Origin: Dryas octopetala
Taxonomy: Eukaryota > Streptophyta > Magnoliopsida > Rosales > Rosaceae
Direction of reading: 5' to 3'
Assembly: GCA_963921425.1 (NCBI GenBank)
Contig: OY992835.1
Coordinates: forward strand, 1,054,001 to 1,118,000
DNA length: 64,000 nt
The notes under the pieces are model-generated. The model saw only the letters and a program-made list of their open reading frames with translations. It did not search any database and was not told where the DNA came from. Below, one piece after another: positions 45,800 to 58,023 of the stretch. How positions within the stretch are numbered: position 1 is the first letter of the stretch; each line of letters begins with the position of its first letter. Position numbers and translations under genes: made by a program.

Positions 45800-46929
45800 A
45801 AAAGATAGGCTTCATTCTGTGAAAAATCTTGTTCAAATGAGTTTTGTATGATTTTATAAAATTCACAGAGCAAGCACTGGTCTTTTGACCATTTTAAGAA
45901 ACCTATAGAGTGCAAAATTACAATTCTTTACTTTAAGGCTTTTTTGCCTAAACTCTTGGGCTGAGCAAATCACAAATTATCCCTAAGGATGTTCTAGAAA
46001 CAAAAGGGAGTCTATCTATGGATAAATCAAATTTTGGGTTGTCAAAACCCTTGTTTTTTAACCAAAACCTTAAATACCAATTCTGCAGCATGCCTTACTA
46101 ATCCTTTTGGTTTTCTTTTTGGCTGTTGACTTTGAAGAAAGTGTTATCACATGATTTGGAACTTGTTTGAAGTCAAATAATGGTTATGTGTGGATTTAAG
46201 GTCTCGGATGCAACCTAACTTGACTAATAAGCCATTAAAACCCTAAGTTTGAAATTATGGATGCAAATTCTGATTTCATTGTACTTTGAAATAGGAGATC
46301 TATTTGCTTGGAGGTGCAGTAAGGGCATGAACTACAATCGAGGTAGGGGGAGCTAGTCCTCTTAAACTTTATGTTTTTGTTATATCTCTACTTATATGTA
46401 TATGTGCTTGTGATTGAAATTTGGTTCTGTATTCTTAGAATTGAGTTTGAGTGCCTTAATTTATTTCTACTCCATCGCAGAGAAGTACCAAAATTATAAA
46501 GCACATAAACTTACCCTGCTTTGGTTTTGTAGCCTAATCATCTTCTTTATTTGTTTGCTAGAAAATAAACTATTTTGTAAAAGAAATTCAACATGGTAAA
46601 ACATGTTGATGATCTCAACTTGCTTTGAAAAGAAATGGAATATGCACTAGCTCAGGTTCTATCTTATGATGCAAATACACCTAGGGTCAATTAATAGGAC
46701 ATGCATAATTGGAAATTACATGTGAATGCATCAAGACAAATTAGAATTGATTAGCAAATTGGTGGTTTCCATGTTTCACTTTAAACTAAATTGATATAAG
46801 TCTCCTACTTTGAAATCAATGCTCTTGGTGTGATCTGCTGATTTTATTACGTAAAACAAGAAGCATGTTTATATTTTTTGTCCAATGAACTTATCCTGCA
46901 TATTTGGAACTATCATCACATAATGCATA

Positions 46930-46961
<32 letters not shown>

Positions 46962-47289
46962 AGGGTTCATTTGGGGCATATTCTCCTTCCATGAAATCTG
47001 CGTATGCATTAGCATTCATGGTTAATTGAATCTAAAATGTAAACTCTAATGTATTTTGAGTGTTTGAACTTCCTAATTAGAGATGGTAGGATAAATATTT
47101 CTTTATCCTTCGGTTTAATTCCCTACAAGTATGTATACAGGTTTCTCTAGAAAGGTTATGTGTTTTAAGAATATGTTAGAGGGAAAGAGATAGTCTTATC
47201 TGCTTCCATTAGAGGACATCTCACTATCTAGACCTATCTGTGAGTAGAATATTGGGATAGAGGTAATGTAATTACAAATTAGGGAATAA
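45800..47289. other. AT-rich region with no gene seen
   Basis: No supportable coding frame. A TG repeat lies at about 46938-46962. The stretch ends at the CACTA insertion site. Confidence 0.45.
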
Positions 47290-47314
47290 GTCTACTACAC
47301 CAAAGTTGAGTTTT

Positions 47315-47520
47315 TACGGCGTGCATCTAATGCATGCCGTGAATAATGATTATTTAAGGCGAGCATTATATGCATGCTGTAAATGAGATATTCTGTATGT
47401 TTTTTACGGCGTGCAATTTCTGCGCGTCGTAAATTTGTATTAATTACGGCGTGCAATTTTAGCGAGTCGTAAATACAATTTGTATTTAATAAGGCGTGCA
47501 TAATATGCACACCTTAAATC
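47315..47520. repeat. Left subterminal repeats of the CACTA element
   Basis: At least five units of the form TTACGGCGTGCA..TGCATGCCGTGAA, spaced by 30-60 bp, direct and inverted. Confidence 0.85.
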
Positions 47521-47678
47521 TATGTCTTAGATCACCCGCCTAATCTTGAGGCAAAATTTTTCAATTTCCAACCCAATATTTCCTTCTTCCCTCTTTATTA
47601 TTATTTTTTTTCTAACTCTCTTTTTGCCAAAATACACACTCAGACCTTAACAAAAACCCTATGTCTCTCCCCCTCTAT

Positions 47679-47714
<36 letters not shown>

Positions 47715-48375
47715 GTCTTTGTTCTTCTCTTCGATTACAGTGTTAGGTCAGAGAAGGGGCCAATTATTCAACGTTGTCTTTGTTCTTCTCTTTGACCTCT
47801 GAAAGTTTGTATTAGGTGATTTATCTACTTAATAAACTTGATTAAATCCACTGTCAGTAATCGGACCCCAATTTTTGTTTTATATGATCATTCAGAAACT
47901 AATTAAGCATACACAACTCTGACGATACAGTAGCTAAAATCTGAAAACTCAGATTGACTTGTAAAACTAAAACAACTTTTGTAAATACCACAAATCAAAA
48001 CACATAAAGGAATTGAGTGACAACCTATGCACTCAAAGGATCCATCAATGTAGGCATCCCAGTGCTATCAACAACTAAAGTGGTGTGTTGGCAGATTTAT
48101 CAAACTTTCATTTAGCATTCAAAAGGTCAAGTTAACATGCTAAGGTGAAGTGTGTGATGTTGTGATGTAATTTCTAGATTAATAATTAGCAACACAATGG
48201 AAATAAACAATAAACAAGGTACAAGATTGTTCACCCAGAAAACCACTAACGGTTAAAAACTGAGGGTCTTTTTCAGCTGACCAAGCAATCCAATATCAAG
48301 GGTTTCAATACAAGCAATCACACAACAAGTCCAATCACTCTAGTCCAAATACTAAGTGGCAGCTTCTTATTAAAG

Positions 48376-50903
48376 TGGCGCCTACAAGGTCCGAGTAAAA
48401 AAGTTAACGTAAATGCCTCAACGTGATTGGCGCGACCGCTCCTCGCCTGGGGGAAATTTAAAACAAAATAACAAAGCGTGAGAGGAAACTCAGTGAGTGG
48501 ACATAAACTAATTTAGTAGTATAAAACCCTTCGTAAATTTATTTTCATACTTAAAACCCTTGTTACTTAAAAATCAGACTTAGTTTTGAAATCCCCAAGT
48601 TTTAAAAACAAATTTTACAAATCTTTCTGAAAACATCATAAAGCCCTTAAATGTAAAGATTTAACTAACTTGAGTATGTAAAAGATTTCAGAAATTTTCC
48701 CACGAGATATGTTGCATATATAGTAATATCAATTAAATCGTCGTAAAAACACTAGTAAGTCAAATAATTAGATTTCACAATTTAAAACTCAAACAAAGCA
48801 AGATCTCGAGAAGCTGCACAACTTTACGTCATATTAGTACCCGGGAACTGCTGGTCATACGTGCACGCAGAGCTTATGATGCTGGTCATACATGCACGTA
48901 GAGCTTATGATGCTGGTCATACATTGCCAACTAGGCAAGTACAGAGCAATATATTATGCTGGTCATACACCGCCGAGTCATCTCTAGGCGAATGCAGAGT
49001 AAAATTATACCTGTTGAGGGGGTACTAATAAGACGGTTTAAAACTGCTCATTTTAATATTAAAATCATTTGTGCACAAACAAGATTTCTAACCGTTCAAA
49101 GATCACCTTGTTTCAAACATCTCTTATAAATCTATATAATTTCTGTTAATTGGACCCAATCCGTAAAATCATATTGAACTGGGCCTTTCCGTGATATTCC
49201 ATTTGCAACTTATTTGACACAAGTAAAAATGTATATATAAACATCATTGCCCATTTAAATTCATAAACCTCGTAACTCAAATCAAACCCATGTCAAAAGA
49301 TATTTAAACCATTAAAATTCACCACATATGTTCATAAAGAAAATGTTTAACTCTTGATCAATATTTTTAAGCTAAAACTCATGATAATCAAAATAGATAA
49401 TAAAATCATAATTTAATAAAAACACTTTCAAGATAATAGTCCAATTCAATTTCTATTTCTCAAACAAATTCAAATAACCAATATAAATCAAAACATGAAT
49501 TCCATAAAATGTTCATAAAATAAAGTCCACTCACAGCAAGAATTCTAGCTTCGATCCTTAGCCGGATCATCTTGAGCCACGATCGTCTCGCCTATAATAT
49601 AAAACAATAAACATCCTATTAGCCTTGACTCAAAAATATATAAAGTGTGTATGTGATAACCTAACGTCCCGCCCAAGTCTTGCTTAATACAAAGGTTAAC
49701 ACTTTACTTCGTTTCTAAACTTTCCCGACTCAAATGACGTCATTTATACTCAACAATCCAACTGTAAACTCGAAAGTAGCATGTGTAGAGTCCACCGCGA
49801 TTGACAATTCATCCGAAAATTGTTTAAAATTACCCAAATACTGTCCATATTACATTCTAATCCTTCCTAACACCTCCTACTTATCCATAATCAGTAAGAA
49901 AATCAATTAAGCTCTCAAATTGGCACTAAATCCTCGAATTTGTCAACTGGGTGGTCGGAACCCGTGTCATCACCACCCAAAGTGGCAGCTTCGAAAGCAA
50001 ACTCACCCAAACTTGAAATTTTTTTTTTTTAATTTCCTATCAAAATCGACATTTGGGGTTCCTTAGAGTGGAAAATGTTTAAACCTACCCTAGGGAAGTT
50101 CCTCATGACCGGCGACAAAGAAGACCCGAAATGGCCTGGGTCCTAACATTTGGGTTTCAAAAAAAAAAAAAAACACAACTAAAACATGAAATTGGATATG
50201 GGTTTTGAAGCCCAAAGTGAGGGGAGGAAAACCCACCTGAAACTGGGCCAAATCAACGCCGGAAATGACTGAGATTGATGAAGAAAGGTGGCTGGCTCGT
50301 TGGTTTTCCGGCTTCGATCCGCCTCCGTGGGTGGCTGGGTGATGAGGTGAGTGGCGAGGAAGTGATGACCGGTCGGAGGAGAGTGTTTTCCGACCGGTGG
50401 GGCAGCTGGGTTTCGCCGGAGCTTGTGGTGGCGAGTGGGTCAGTGCAAAAACAAAGAGAGAGTCTGCCGGAGTCAGGGGAGAGAGAGAAATAAGAATTTT
50501 AAACAGAACTGATTTGGCTCTTCTAAAATAATCCTTAGAATACAAAAAGTCTAAAATGCCCCAAAACTTCGCTCGTCTATAAAATCCAACTCGTAGTTCC
50601 AATTAACAAACTGTTCACGCCTACGCATTCGTTAAATTGAGACCTTACCAACAAGACCAAAATCAAAGTCGACATACCGATAAATATTGAGTCAAAAATT
50701 TTGGGTTAAACCTTTAAAATAGCACATTTATAAAATAAAACAATAGTAGGTAATTTCAAATAAATTCATTTTGGCAAAAATAAAATGGGTTACTGAATAT
50801 ATATTTTATTTTTATTTTTTTTATTCAATTTCCTGTAAACCTTGTAAAAAAAAGTTAAATAAAAATTCAAATTTTTAGTGAAAATTTGGGTCGGGTTGTT
50901 ACA
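48376..50903 (-). mobile_element. Solo LTR (TGTAACAACCC type) inside the CACTA element
   Basis: On the minus strand it starts TGTAACAACCCGACCC and ends TTGTAGGCGCCA. It shares the start, the CACTCACTGAG and CCCCCAGG blocks and the subrepeat design with the interrupted LTR at 9358-26570. The flanks are TAAAG (48371-48375) and TCAAG (50904-50908), one mismatch. Length is 2528 bp. GCTGGTCATAC subrepeats lie at 48850-48970. The arginine/glycine-rich open frames in the GC-rich part (50090-50600) are not recognised as genes. Confidence 0.65.
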
Positions 50904-51909
50904 TCAAGCTGGCCATCTTCCTTTGTCATTTGATATCAACACTTGTGCATCATATTACTTTATGAATAAGGGATGTTGTCTTCTCTGCTCACCAGATGTT
51001 CGGGTTAGCCTCAACTGTGATTGAATTAGACTTAAAATGATTCTGTGCTTTTTAACTCTTAAAATATTGTTTTTCCCAATTATTTTGTCTTTTGAGTTTT
51101 GTGGGATGCCATGATTCATGAAACTCATCAAAAGGGTACTTGCGATATTGCTCTCGTGAACTAGATTGAGTTAATATTGGGTTGTCGTTTCATCACTTGA
51201 TGTGGCTTTATATTTTTTTGTTAGGTAATGTTATTTAGGAAGATTAAGTATAAGAATAACTGCACTAACTTAATTTGATTTTACTCAGAGGTCAAATTCT
51301 TGAATTGGGTGTTTTTTTAATACACATTACTACCAAATTTTTCTTTGTTTTCTTGGATTCTTCGGACTTGTCATTTTTTAATTGCATTATTACTTTGCAT
51401 CTTCACATGGCAGAGATTGTAGAAAGAGATAGATGAAGAAAACTATGAAACAAATTAAAGTATATATGCTGCTAGTAGTAAAATCTTTTTGGTTGAATGG
51501 TAAATTTTCAAATTAACAGATTGGTTGGAAAGAAATTGAGGGAAGGTTGGTATCTAATTATCCAATGGGTTCTGAATTGTTTGCTGAGATGAGCATAGAT
51601 ACTACTGTCATTTTGAATCTAGGGTATTTGTAAGGTAAATGATATGTACATCCAATGGGTTCTGAATATTTTAGACTTTGTGTCGTTTTTTGTTGCTGTG
51701 ATGGTCCCTGACAAAAACGCATTGGAGGATTTGCCCAGCATAGCATATTTGACCAATGATTTCAAATCATTATGTCAAAACCCAAATTAAGGCAATAAAT
51801 TACATTTTGGATTAGCTCAACATGAGTGGTCAGATACAACAAGTATGTTATAATTGTCTCAATTCACTATTCTCTAATTTAATGCTATATATTTACTCAA
51901 TCTAACTTG

Positions 51910-52026
51910 GAATGCATTGAATTGTTAAAAGCAGTGCAATTAGAACCAAACCCCTTTGACATGGAGAGGGATCTCGTAACTCTAACTTTCAAACTCAGGA
52001 GACCTCAATTACTTAAATATTACAAG
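51910..52026 (+). pseudogene. Long-chain acyl-CoA synthetase (LACS) exon fragment in the CACTA element
   Basis: The frame reads ECIELLKAVQLEPNPFDMER, then DLVTLTFKLRRPQLLKYYK, and ends at a GT splice donor (AAG|GTATGC). This is the near-C-terminal LACS motif of the LACS1-4 type (KAV.LE..PFD.ERDL.TPT.K.KRPQLLKYY). Only this exon is recognisable. It retains the intron boundary, so it was copied as DNA. LACS enzymes activate fatty acids with CoA; this piece cannot. Confidence 0.8.
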
Positions 52027-52252
52027 GTATGCCTTCTGCTCTCTCTTTCTATCACTTACTTTCATTTTAAAGCATGCTCATTCTATCACTTACTTAGATA
52101 ATACAAAAAAAAGAATTACACTCAAAATTTATTACAATACTCTCACACTCATGCATGGACTGCAGTTCACCTACCAAACTCTCAAAATATAAAAAGAAAA
52201 TTAATATTTTTGTGAAATGTAGCAGATAAAGGCCCCAATTGATTGTTATTTA

Positions 52253-52526
52253 TTGAAATGTCCAAAAGTAGAAGATATAGAATTTTGTTATGTTTTGAGT
52301 TTGCTGAGATGGGGTATATCTAGGCTAGCTTTTGGATATGATATTGGTGCAGTTAACTATTTCTATCACAAATTGGTATATGGATCTCTATATTTGTTTT
52401 TTTATGCTGCTTCTGTTCCTTCCTTGTCTTGTTTTTCTTACTTTGTTCAATCAAAAGAGGTATATGCCACAGTACTAGTACTAATCTCCCAAGCAAGCAG
52501 AGCAAGTACTTTCATCATCTTCCAGG
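52253..52526 (+). other. Unidentified open stretch in the CACTA interior
   Basis: An open frame containing KCPKVEDIEFCYVLSLLRWG and hydrophobic segments runs into a (CT)n repeat after a CAG|GT-like site. It could be another captured exon, but I do not recognise it and it lacks a clear start. Confidence 0.2.

Positions 52527-52565
<39 letters not shown>
52527..52565. repeat. (CT)n microsatellite
   Basis: About 19 CT units with one interruption. Confidence 0.9.
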
Positions 52566-53009
52566 AGGTGTTTGCATAATGTACTAGCCTAACTGATACT
52601 TTTTCTAGGTCTTGCTAGTTAGCCAAGTTTTGTAAAGTTTGGACAATGAGTTATATTTTTATCTCACCCTTTATAAGTTTCTTTCTTTTCAAATTTCTTT
52701 AATTAATCTCATAAATTGTATTATTTATTTAATTGCACGAGTTTAATGCTACAATGAGCCACTTTAGAAGCACAAGAAGTATAATATTGACCTATTGTGA
52801 ACTTAAATGTAGTACTTGGATTTTGATTATTTTTCTCATTGTAACCAACTACATTTAGTGCAATGAATATTGATATTAATAAATTTCTTTCTTTTATTTT
52901 GCTAAAAGTGTGTAGACTTAGTTTGATTTTGTTGTTGAACATGATTGATGTGAATTGGTATGGAAAATAATAATTATATACACAATAAATTTTTTTTGTA
53001 AAAAAATAA

Positions 53010-53245
53010 TGTGACAAACACGACGTGCATTTTGTGTTGTAAAAAGGAGCATAAAAACATTTTACGGCGTTCAAATTGTGCCTTAGCAAAAAACACGTAT
53101 GCTATTTATGACGTGCAATTATACCATTTACGACATTGCACATCGTAATTGTTCAGGACCTTTTACGCCATGGCTTTTCAGGGCGTGCAGGTGCGTGCTG
53201 TAAAATGTCATTTACAGTGCACATTATGTGCCGTAAATGGTCAAT
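53010..53245. repeat. Right subterminal repeats of the CACTA element
   Basis: Several TTTACGGCGTNCA, GGGCGTGCAGGTGC and GTGCCGTAAATGG units in both orientations, matching the left subterminal units. Confidence 0.85.
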
Positions 53246-53260
53246 TTTGGTATAGTGGTC

Positions 53261-53810
53261 CACTATTTTTGAATTTTTACAATGAACTTTGTCATGCAGA
53301 AAAGGTACGCATTACATGATTATTTATCTTTATATGCATTTGCATTTTCATAAACTTACTTATGATTAGTTGTGAGAGGTAATGACATATGATCCAATGC
53401 TATGTTAATCCGAGACTTATGAGGTGATATTTATGCATGGTTTGTTTGTGCAATATGCCTTATGATTTCTTTCAGATCATAATCTAGCTAAGTTAGTTTT
53501 TAGCTATTTGTCAATAACTTAAACATAAAGGGACAGTTTGATTTCCTTCCTTATGTGTTGAATGTGATTGAGCCACTTTGGCAAAAGATACATGGTTTTG
53601 TTTAAAACTTACTTTGTTAAAAAAAAAAACTACTTTGAATTGTATGCAATTGTTTTGGATTAGTTGAGCATAGGATCAGCTGTTTTGGTAATGCTCACCC
53701 CTACACAGTTTCATAAGTGCAGGGAAACCAAGAAAACCAATATGGTTAGCATGGTGGAACTTTTGAGATAGGTCACCAAGTGTAGAACATCCCGTTTTGT
53801 TTTTTTTCCA
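53261..53810. other. Spacer with no gene seen
   Basis: AT-rich, with no supportable frame. It joins the CACTA target site to the Athila-like LTR fragment. Confidence 0.4.
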
Positions 53811-54219
53811 CGGCAATGGTGCCAAAAACTTGTTGTAATTTATTTATTACTCGCAAATATACGAGTCTTTATAGTAAAGTTCGTATAGAAGACGAGGTCG
53901 AACCAAAGGGAGTGTTCCAAAGAGATACACTAAATTTAAAACTCTAAATTAATTTAAAACTAACCTAGCTTGGAAGATTGTAGCTTGTGAGGTAACTAAA
54001 AGGAAATGCAACTAAAATATAAAGCAATAAAGTAGATGAAAAGAAAATAAAGTAAATAAAATGACAAAAATTTAAATACTTAAACTAGAGAGGAAAAATG
54101 ATAACTTTTTGGTATTTGAAGTTAAACAAAGGTATAAAAACCAAGGTTATGGTTCCACACCACTATGAACACATCAAGTGAGGTTTTTAGTAATTTCCCA
54201 AAAAAGAGGGTACCGAAGA
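53811..54219 (-). mobile_element. Athila-like LTR fragment with an adjacent primer-binding site
   Basis: 53831-54219 matches the 3' end of the LTRs at 11002 and 62617. Just left, CGGCAATGGTGCCA (53811-53824) is the reverse of a tRNA-Asp-type primer-binding site (TGGCGCCATTGCCG) with one change. At 54220/54221 the LTR is joined directly to the middle of pol. So a 5'-type LTR end abuts the decayed pol of the next element. Confidence 0.75.
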
Positions 54220-54220
54220 G

Positions 54221-55043
54221 CGGAGGTCAATAAAGACTTAAGTTTATCAAAGGCACAAACACAATTATCATTAAAGACAAATGAGAAATCCTTGGCTAGA
54301 AAATTGCACAAGAGATGCAAAATTTTGCTAAAATCCTTGATAAATCTTCGATAAAAACCGGCGTGTCCTAAGAATAATCTAATTTCCTTAACAGTTCGTG
54401 GAGGTGGAAAATTAGAAATTAGATCAACTTTAGCCTTATCAACCTCAATTCCCTTAGAAGAAATGACATGCCCTAATACAATACCATTTTTTACCATAAA
54501 GTGACATTTTTCCCAATTTAAAACAAGATTTTTCTTTTTGCAACGAATTAAGACTAATGAAAGGTGATGCAAACATTCATCAAAAGAAGATCAAAAAAAA
54601 AGATAAATCATCCATAAAAACCTCAAGGAATCGCTCTACCATGTAAAATAAAATGGAAATCATGCACCTTTGAAAGGTGGCGAGTGCATTGCACAACCCA
54701 AACGGCATACGGCGGTAAGCAAAAGTACCAAATGGACAAGTGAAAGTAGTATTTTATTGGTCCTCGGGTGCAATAAGGATTTGGTTATAACCGGAATAAC
54801 CATCAAAGAAACAATAATAGGCATAACCGGCTAACCTCTCAAGCATTTGGTCAATGAAAGGAAGAGGGAAGTAGTCTTTCCTAGTGACGGCGTTCAATTT
54901 CCTATAATCTATGCATACACGACAACCGGTTTGCACTCGCATGGGAATCAATTCATTGTCATCATTTTTCACAACAGTGATGCCAGATTTTTTTGGAACA
55001 ACGTAGACAAGACTCACCCAATGACTATCAGAAATGGGGTAAA
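54221..55043 (-). pseudogene. Athila-like RT, C-terminal part, frameshifted
   Basis: Pieces read [38 protein letters not shown] and, in another frame, [15 protein letters not shown] and [13 protein letters not shown]. The FMDD region around 54620 is disrupted. The homologous segment at 20198-22577 is less broken here. Confidence 0.8.
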
Positions 55044-57017
55044 TGTCATGCCTCAATCATGAATAAAATCTAATATCTCAGAGTGAAGCGTGACTTACGT
55101 TCTAATCACAGATTAATAAATTTTTTTCTACAATTAAGACGTGAAAAGAAAAGAAAAGAAAATAAAATAATTGAAGAAACTAAGTAAAGTGAAAATGAAA
55201 AATATACTTTATTTAGTAAACTACTGTTCCAAGAGTACCATACTAGATGTTCATCTTTTTATATATTACAATTTATTGATAAACAAACAAAATATAGTAC
55301 TCCAGCAAACTCTCTAAATTTCCCTTAGGTATTCCACACCATCGGTCATATTTCTGTCACCCGCACGATCTATTAGGGTGTGAGCTTTTAAGGCTCAATA
55401 GGGTATAGTGATCCCTCATGGCCAGTTATCACATTTAATCAATGTCTCAGTAAAAGAAAAGAAATACAGATAATGATTTCAATTATAAGCAATGAGAATG
55501 TGTGTACTCACTCTTTAACCATTCCCGTTGACACATACCCAAGACAAGCAGGCCTACACGTCTCATACCATGCATCCTTCCACTGTGGCCCCGAATGTCC
55601 CAAGTATGAGCCAACACCCGTCCGTCCCTTAAGCCCAAATATTGTGAATATTATTAATTCCACTTTTCCTTCAATAATTCTTCCACAAATCATGAGCTCA
55701 CCAGGTACATCTCCCTTTCTCCATGGTGTCTCTAAATCACGAGACCACCAAGTTCATCTCCCTTTCTTCTTGGTGTCTTAATTAATCATTTTCTTAACAT
55801 TGTTCACAATCACACTTTCCTTATGCACTTATGATTATGCATGTAAAGATAAACATTAATGTATGTGTAGAGAAATTAAATCGGATATTAATAATAATTA
55901 AACCTTATGCAATTTGAGTGTATCACAAACTTAAGAAATTTCACAGTGCACACACAAGATTAATAATAAAAGCTTCCTCTCAAATATAATGAACTTGATA
56001 CATTTAATAAAGAAATACCATCACAAGTAATAAAGATAAATTATCACAAAAAAAATCACACAACATGACACAAGGATTAATTGTAATATAGTCTAATCAT
56101 TAAGGAAATAGAGACCCTACCTTAATTTCTTGAGCACGGGTTCCTTCTTGGTCCGTTCCTATGTGTTCGGGTCTAAAAAGTTAAAAAAAAATATAGTTTA
56201 GATATAACTTAATTAAATTTAAATTTATTTCACTCTCTTTTTAAGGAGAGTGTAACTCACACTCTAACTTAGAGGTGTTGGATTGATGCGAAACTTGTAT
56301 CAATGGACTCGTATCGAAAAATAGAGTTGGAAGGGAGAAAATTGGCCAAAAAGGGTCACGTGAAACAGCCGCACGCGCCACCACGCGCCGGCGGTACGAG
56401 TGGGGGTGGCTGGCCGGTCACTGTTCATCGTCTCTTTAAAACAACCCCTGTTTTTCCAGTTTTTTTATCTCATTTTTTACTCGACTTTTGACCTACCAAA
56501 CTTTCACCAAATTGAGCAAACTTATACTTGATTTAAAGCTCTGCATCACCTCTTTACAACCATATAAAGAACATGAAAAACGGACGGTTAAAACTCAAGT
56601 TATAAGGCTCGGAAGGAGGCCATACGAACATTCAAATTTTCTGGAAAAATTTCCAGATTTTTCATTTTTCTTGGTTTTTTATTTTCTTTCGTTTTCAACC
56701 CTCAAAACCTATTCCTATGGCTATAATAAGGTTATAAATAAACTATTTTTAGTTTAACAACACCAAACAAAGAGGTATAACCAAAATTTAAAAATAAAAG
56801 TTTCAAAAGAAAATTGCTAAAAACACCTATGGTTCCATGAGCTCACCTTCCTTCCTATCCTTTGGAGTTAAAAAGAGGCTAAAACCTGTAATTCCTACAG
56901 TAAAAAGAAAAACCACAGAAACTAAAAGATGTTGTTCAACTGTTTAAGCAAAGTCTAAACAACTAAGAAGGATGAAGCTTAACTTTGAACTCTAACTTTC
57001 TCAAGTTTCTTCCTTCC

Positions 57018-57021
<4 letters not shown>

Positions 57022-57082
<61 letters not shown>
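57022..57082. repeat. (CT)n microsatellite in the solo LTR
   Basis: About 30 uninterrupted CT units just downstream of the LTR TATA on the minus strand; the longest pure dinucleotide tract I saw in the window. Confidence 0.95.
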
Positions 57083-57085
<3 letters not shown>

Positions 57086-57280
57086 TCCTCTCTCTCTCTT
57101 TCTCTTTCTTTTCCTCTCTCTCTTGCTCTCTCTTTTTCTCTGTTTAGTTTTGCTGCTTAAGGGTATTCTTAAGCACACTTACACAATTTATTTATAGCCA
57201 AAGTCTTGGTTAGAGTAACCATCTAATTGGTTTATTCAGTTAAGAAGAAATGAGGCTAATCATTATTTAGATAAGGACTC

Positions 57281-57478
57281 ATCCCTCCTAAGGGATCTTT
57301 ACCATTGATCTTAAGCTTAGGTATTTCAAATTAAGACGGTTGATGGACATTGGTGTTATCCCTTCTTCCATATATTTTTTTTTTCCTCCTAAGGGATCAT
57401 CACCATTGATCTTAAGCTTAGGTGTTTCAAATTAAGAGGGCTGATGGACGTTGATGTTATCCCTTCTTCCATATATAT
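57281..57478. repeat. Direct duplication of about 100 bp in the solo LTR
   Basis: Two copies share CCTCCTAAGGGATC, ACCATTGATCTTAAGCTTAG and TTATCCCTTCTTCCATATAT, offset by about 106 bp. Confidence 0.85.
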
Positions 57479-57810
57479 ATTTTTTTTAAGTTGGGCTTTT
57501 TAATCTTTTGTAAAACAATTGGGCTAAAGCCCAAACTTAGAAATTTAACCCAATTTTAAAGCCCATAAATATTATAGATAATTAGGCTTAGGTCCTTTAT
57601 AAAAACAGTTTTTAGATGGAGACCGGGAGTGTTTTAAAATTTATAAGAAAATTCTTTTAATTCATAATAATTTAGAAGACAATCATTTTAATTTATAATA
57701 AAGTTCTTTTAATTTATAAGAAAATCCTTTTAATTTATAATAAAGTCCTTCCCCAATTTGAAGGGTATTTCTCCTCCTAGGGTGTAAAGTCGGCTTTATA
57801 GAAGCTGCAT

Positions 57811-57869
57811 GTTAGGTTTTAACTCCGAGATTTTGGGCGGAGCCCAAAATCTTGGAGTTAAAACCTAAC
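57811..57869. repeat. Long near-perfect hairpin
   Basis: Arms of 28 bp (GTTAGGTTTTAACTCCGAGA.. and its reverse) are separated by a 3-bp loop, with one mismatch. CGGCTTTAT and ATAAAGCCG extend the stem outward after a short bulge. Confidence 0.9.
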
Positions 57870-58023
57870 ATAAAGCCGTCAAAAAAAAAAAATAAAATGA
57901 CTTAATTAAAAATCCTAAATCACTACCGGTCTTAGTCTAAAAAAGGCTCAAAAAATGGACTGAACTCTAAGTCTCCCTAAATATTATTGTTATTATTATT
58001 ATTATTTTGAACATTACAGTAAA

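Larger units (their letters stand above)
47293..53257. mobile_element. CACTA (En/Spm-type) element carrying a host gene fragment
   Basis: The left end TACTACACCAAAGTTGA and the reversed right end CACTATACCAAAATTGACC are the typical CACTA terminal repeats; the left one has lost its first C. The 3-bp target copies are GTC at 47290-47292 and 53258-53260. Subterminal regions at 47310-47510 and 53010-53245 hold many copies of TTTACGGCGTGCA-like units in both orientations, the transposase-binding design of this superfamily. No transposase is found. The interior has a LACS exon and a nested solo LTR. Confidence 0.9.
55044..58018 (-). mobile_element. Solo LTR inserted in the Athila-like RT
   Basis: On the minus strand it begins TGTAATGTTCAAAATAAT and ends TTGAGGCATGACA. 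Perfect 5-bp copies GTAAA flank it (55039-55043 and 58019-58023), and pol homology continues across. Length is 2975 bp. A TATA-like CTATAAATAAATTG lies near 57190 on the minus strand. It holds a (CT)n tract, a duplicated block and a long hairpin. No coding region. Confidence 0.9.

Noticed and set aside
50090-50602. 170-residue minus-strand open frame
   Set aside because: Lies inside the GC-rich part of a solo LTR, no known motif; probably the LTR transcript region.
56963-57197. Arg/Glu- and Leu/Ser-repeat open frames
   Set aside because: Produced by the long (CT)n microsatellite in the solo LTR.
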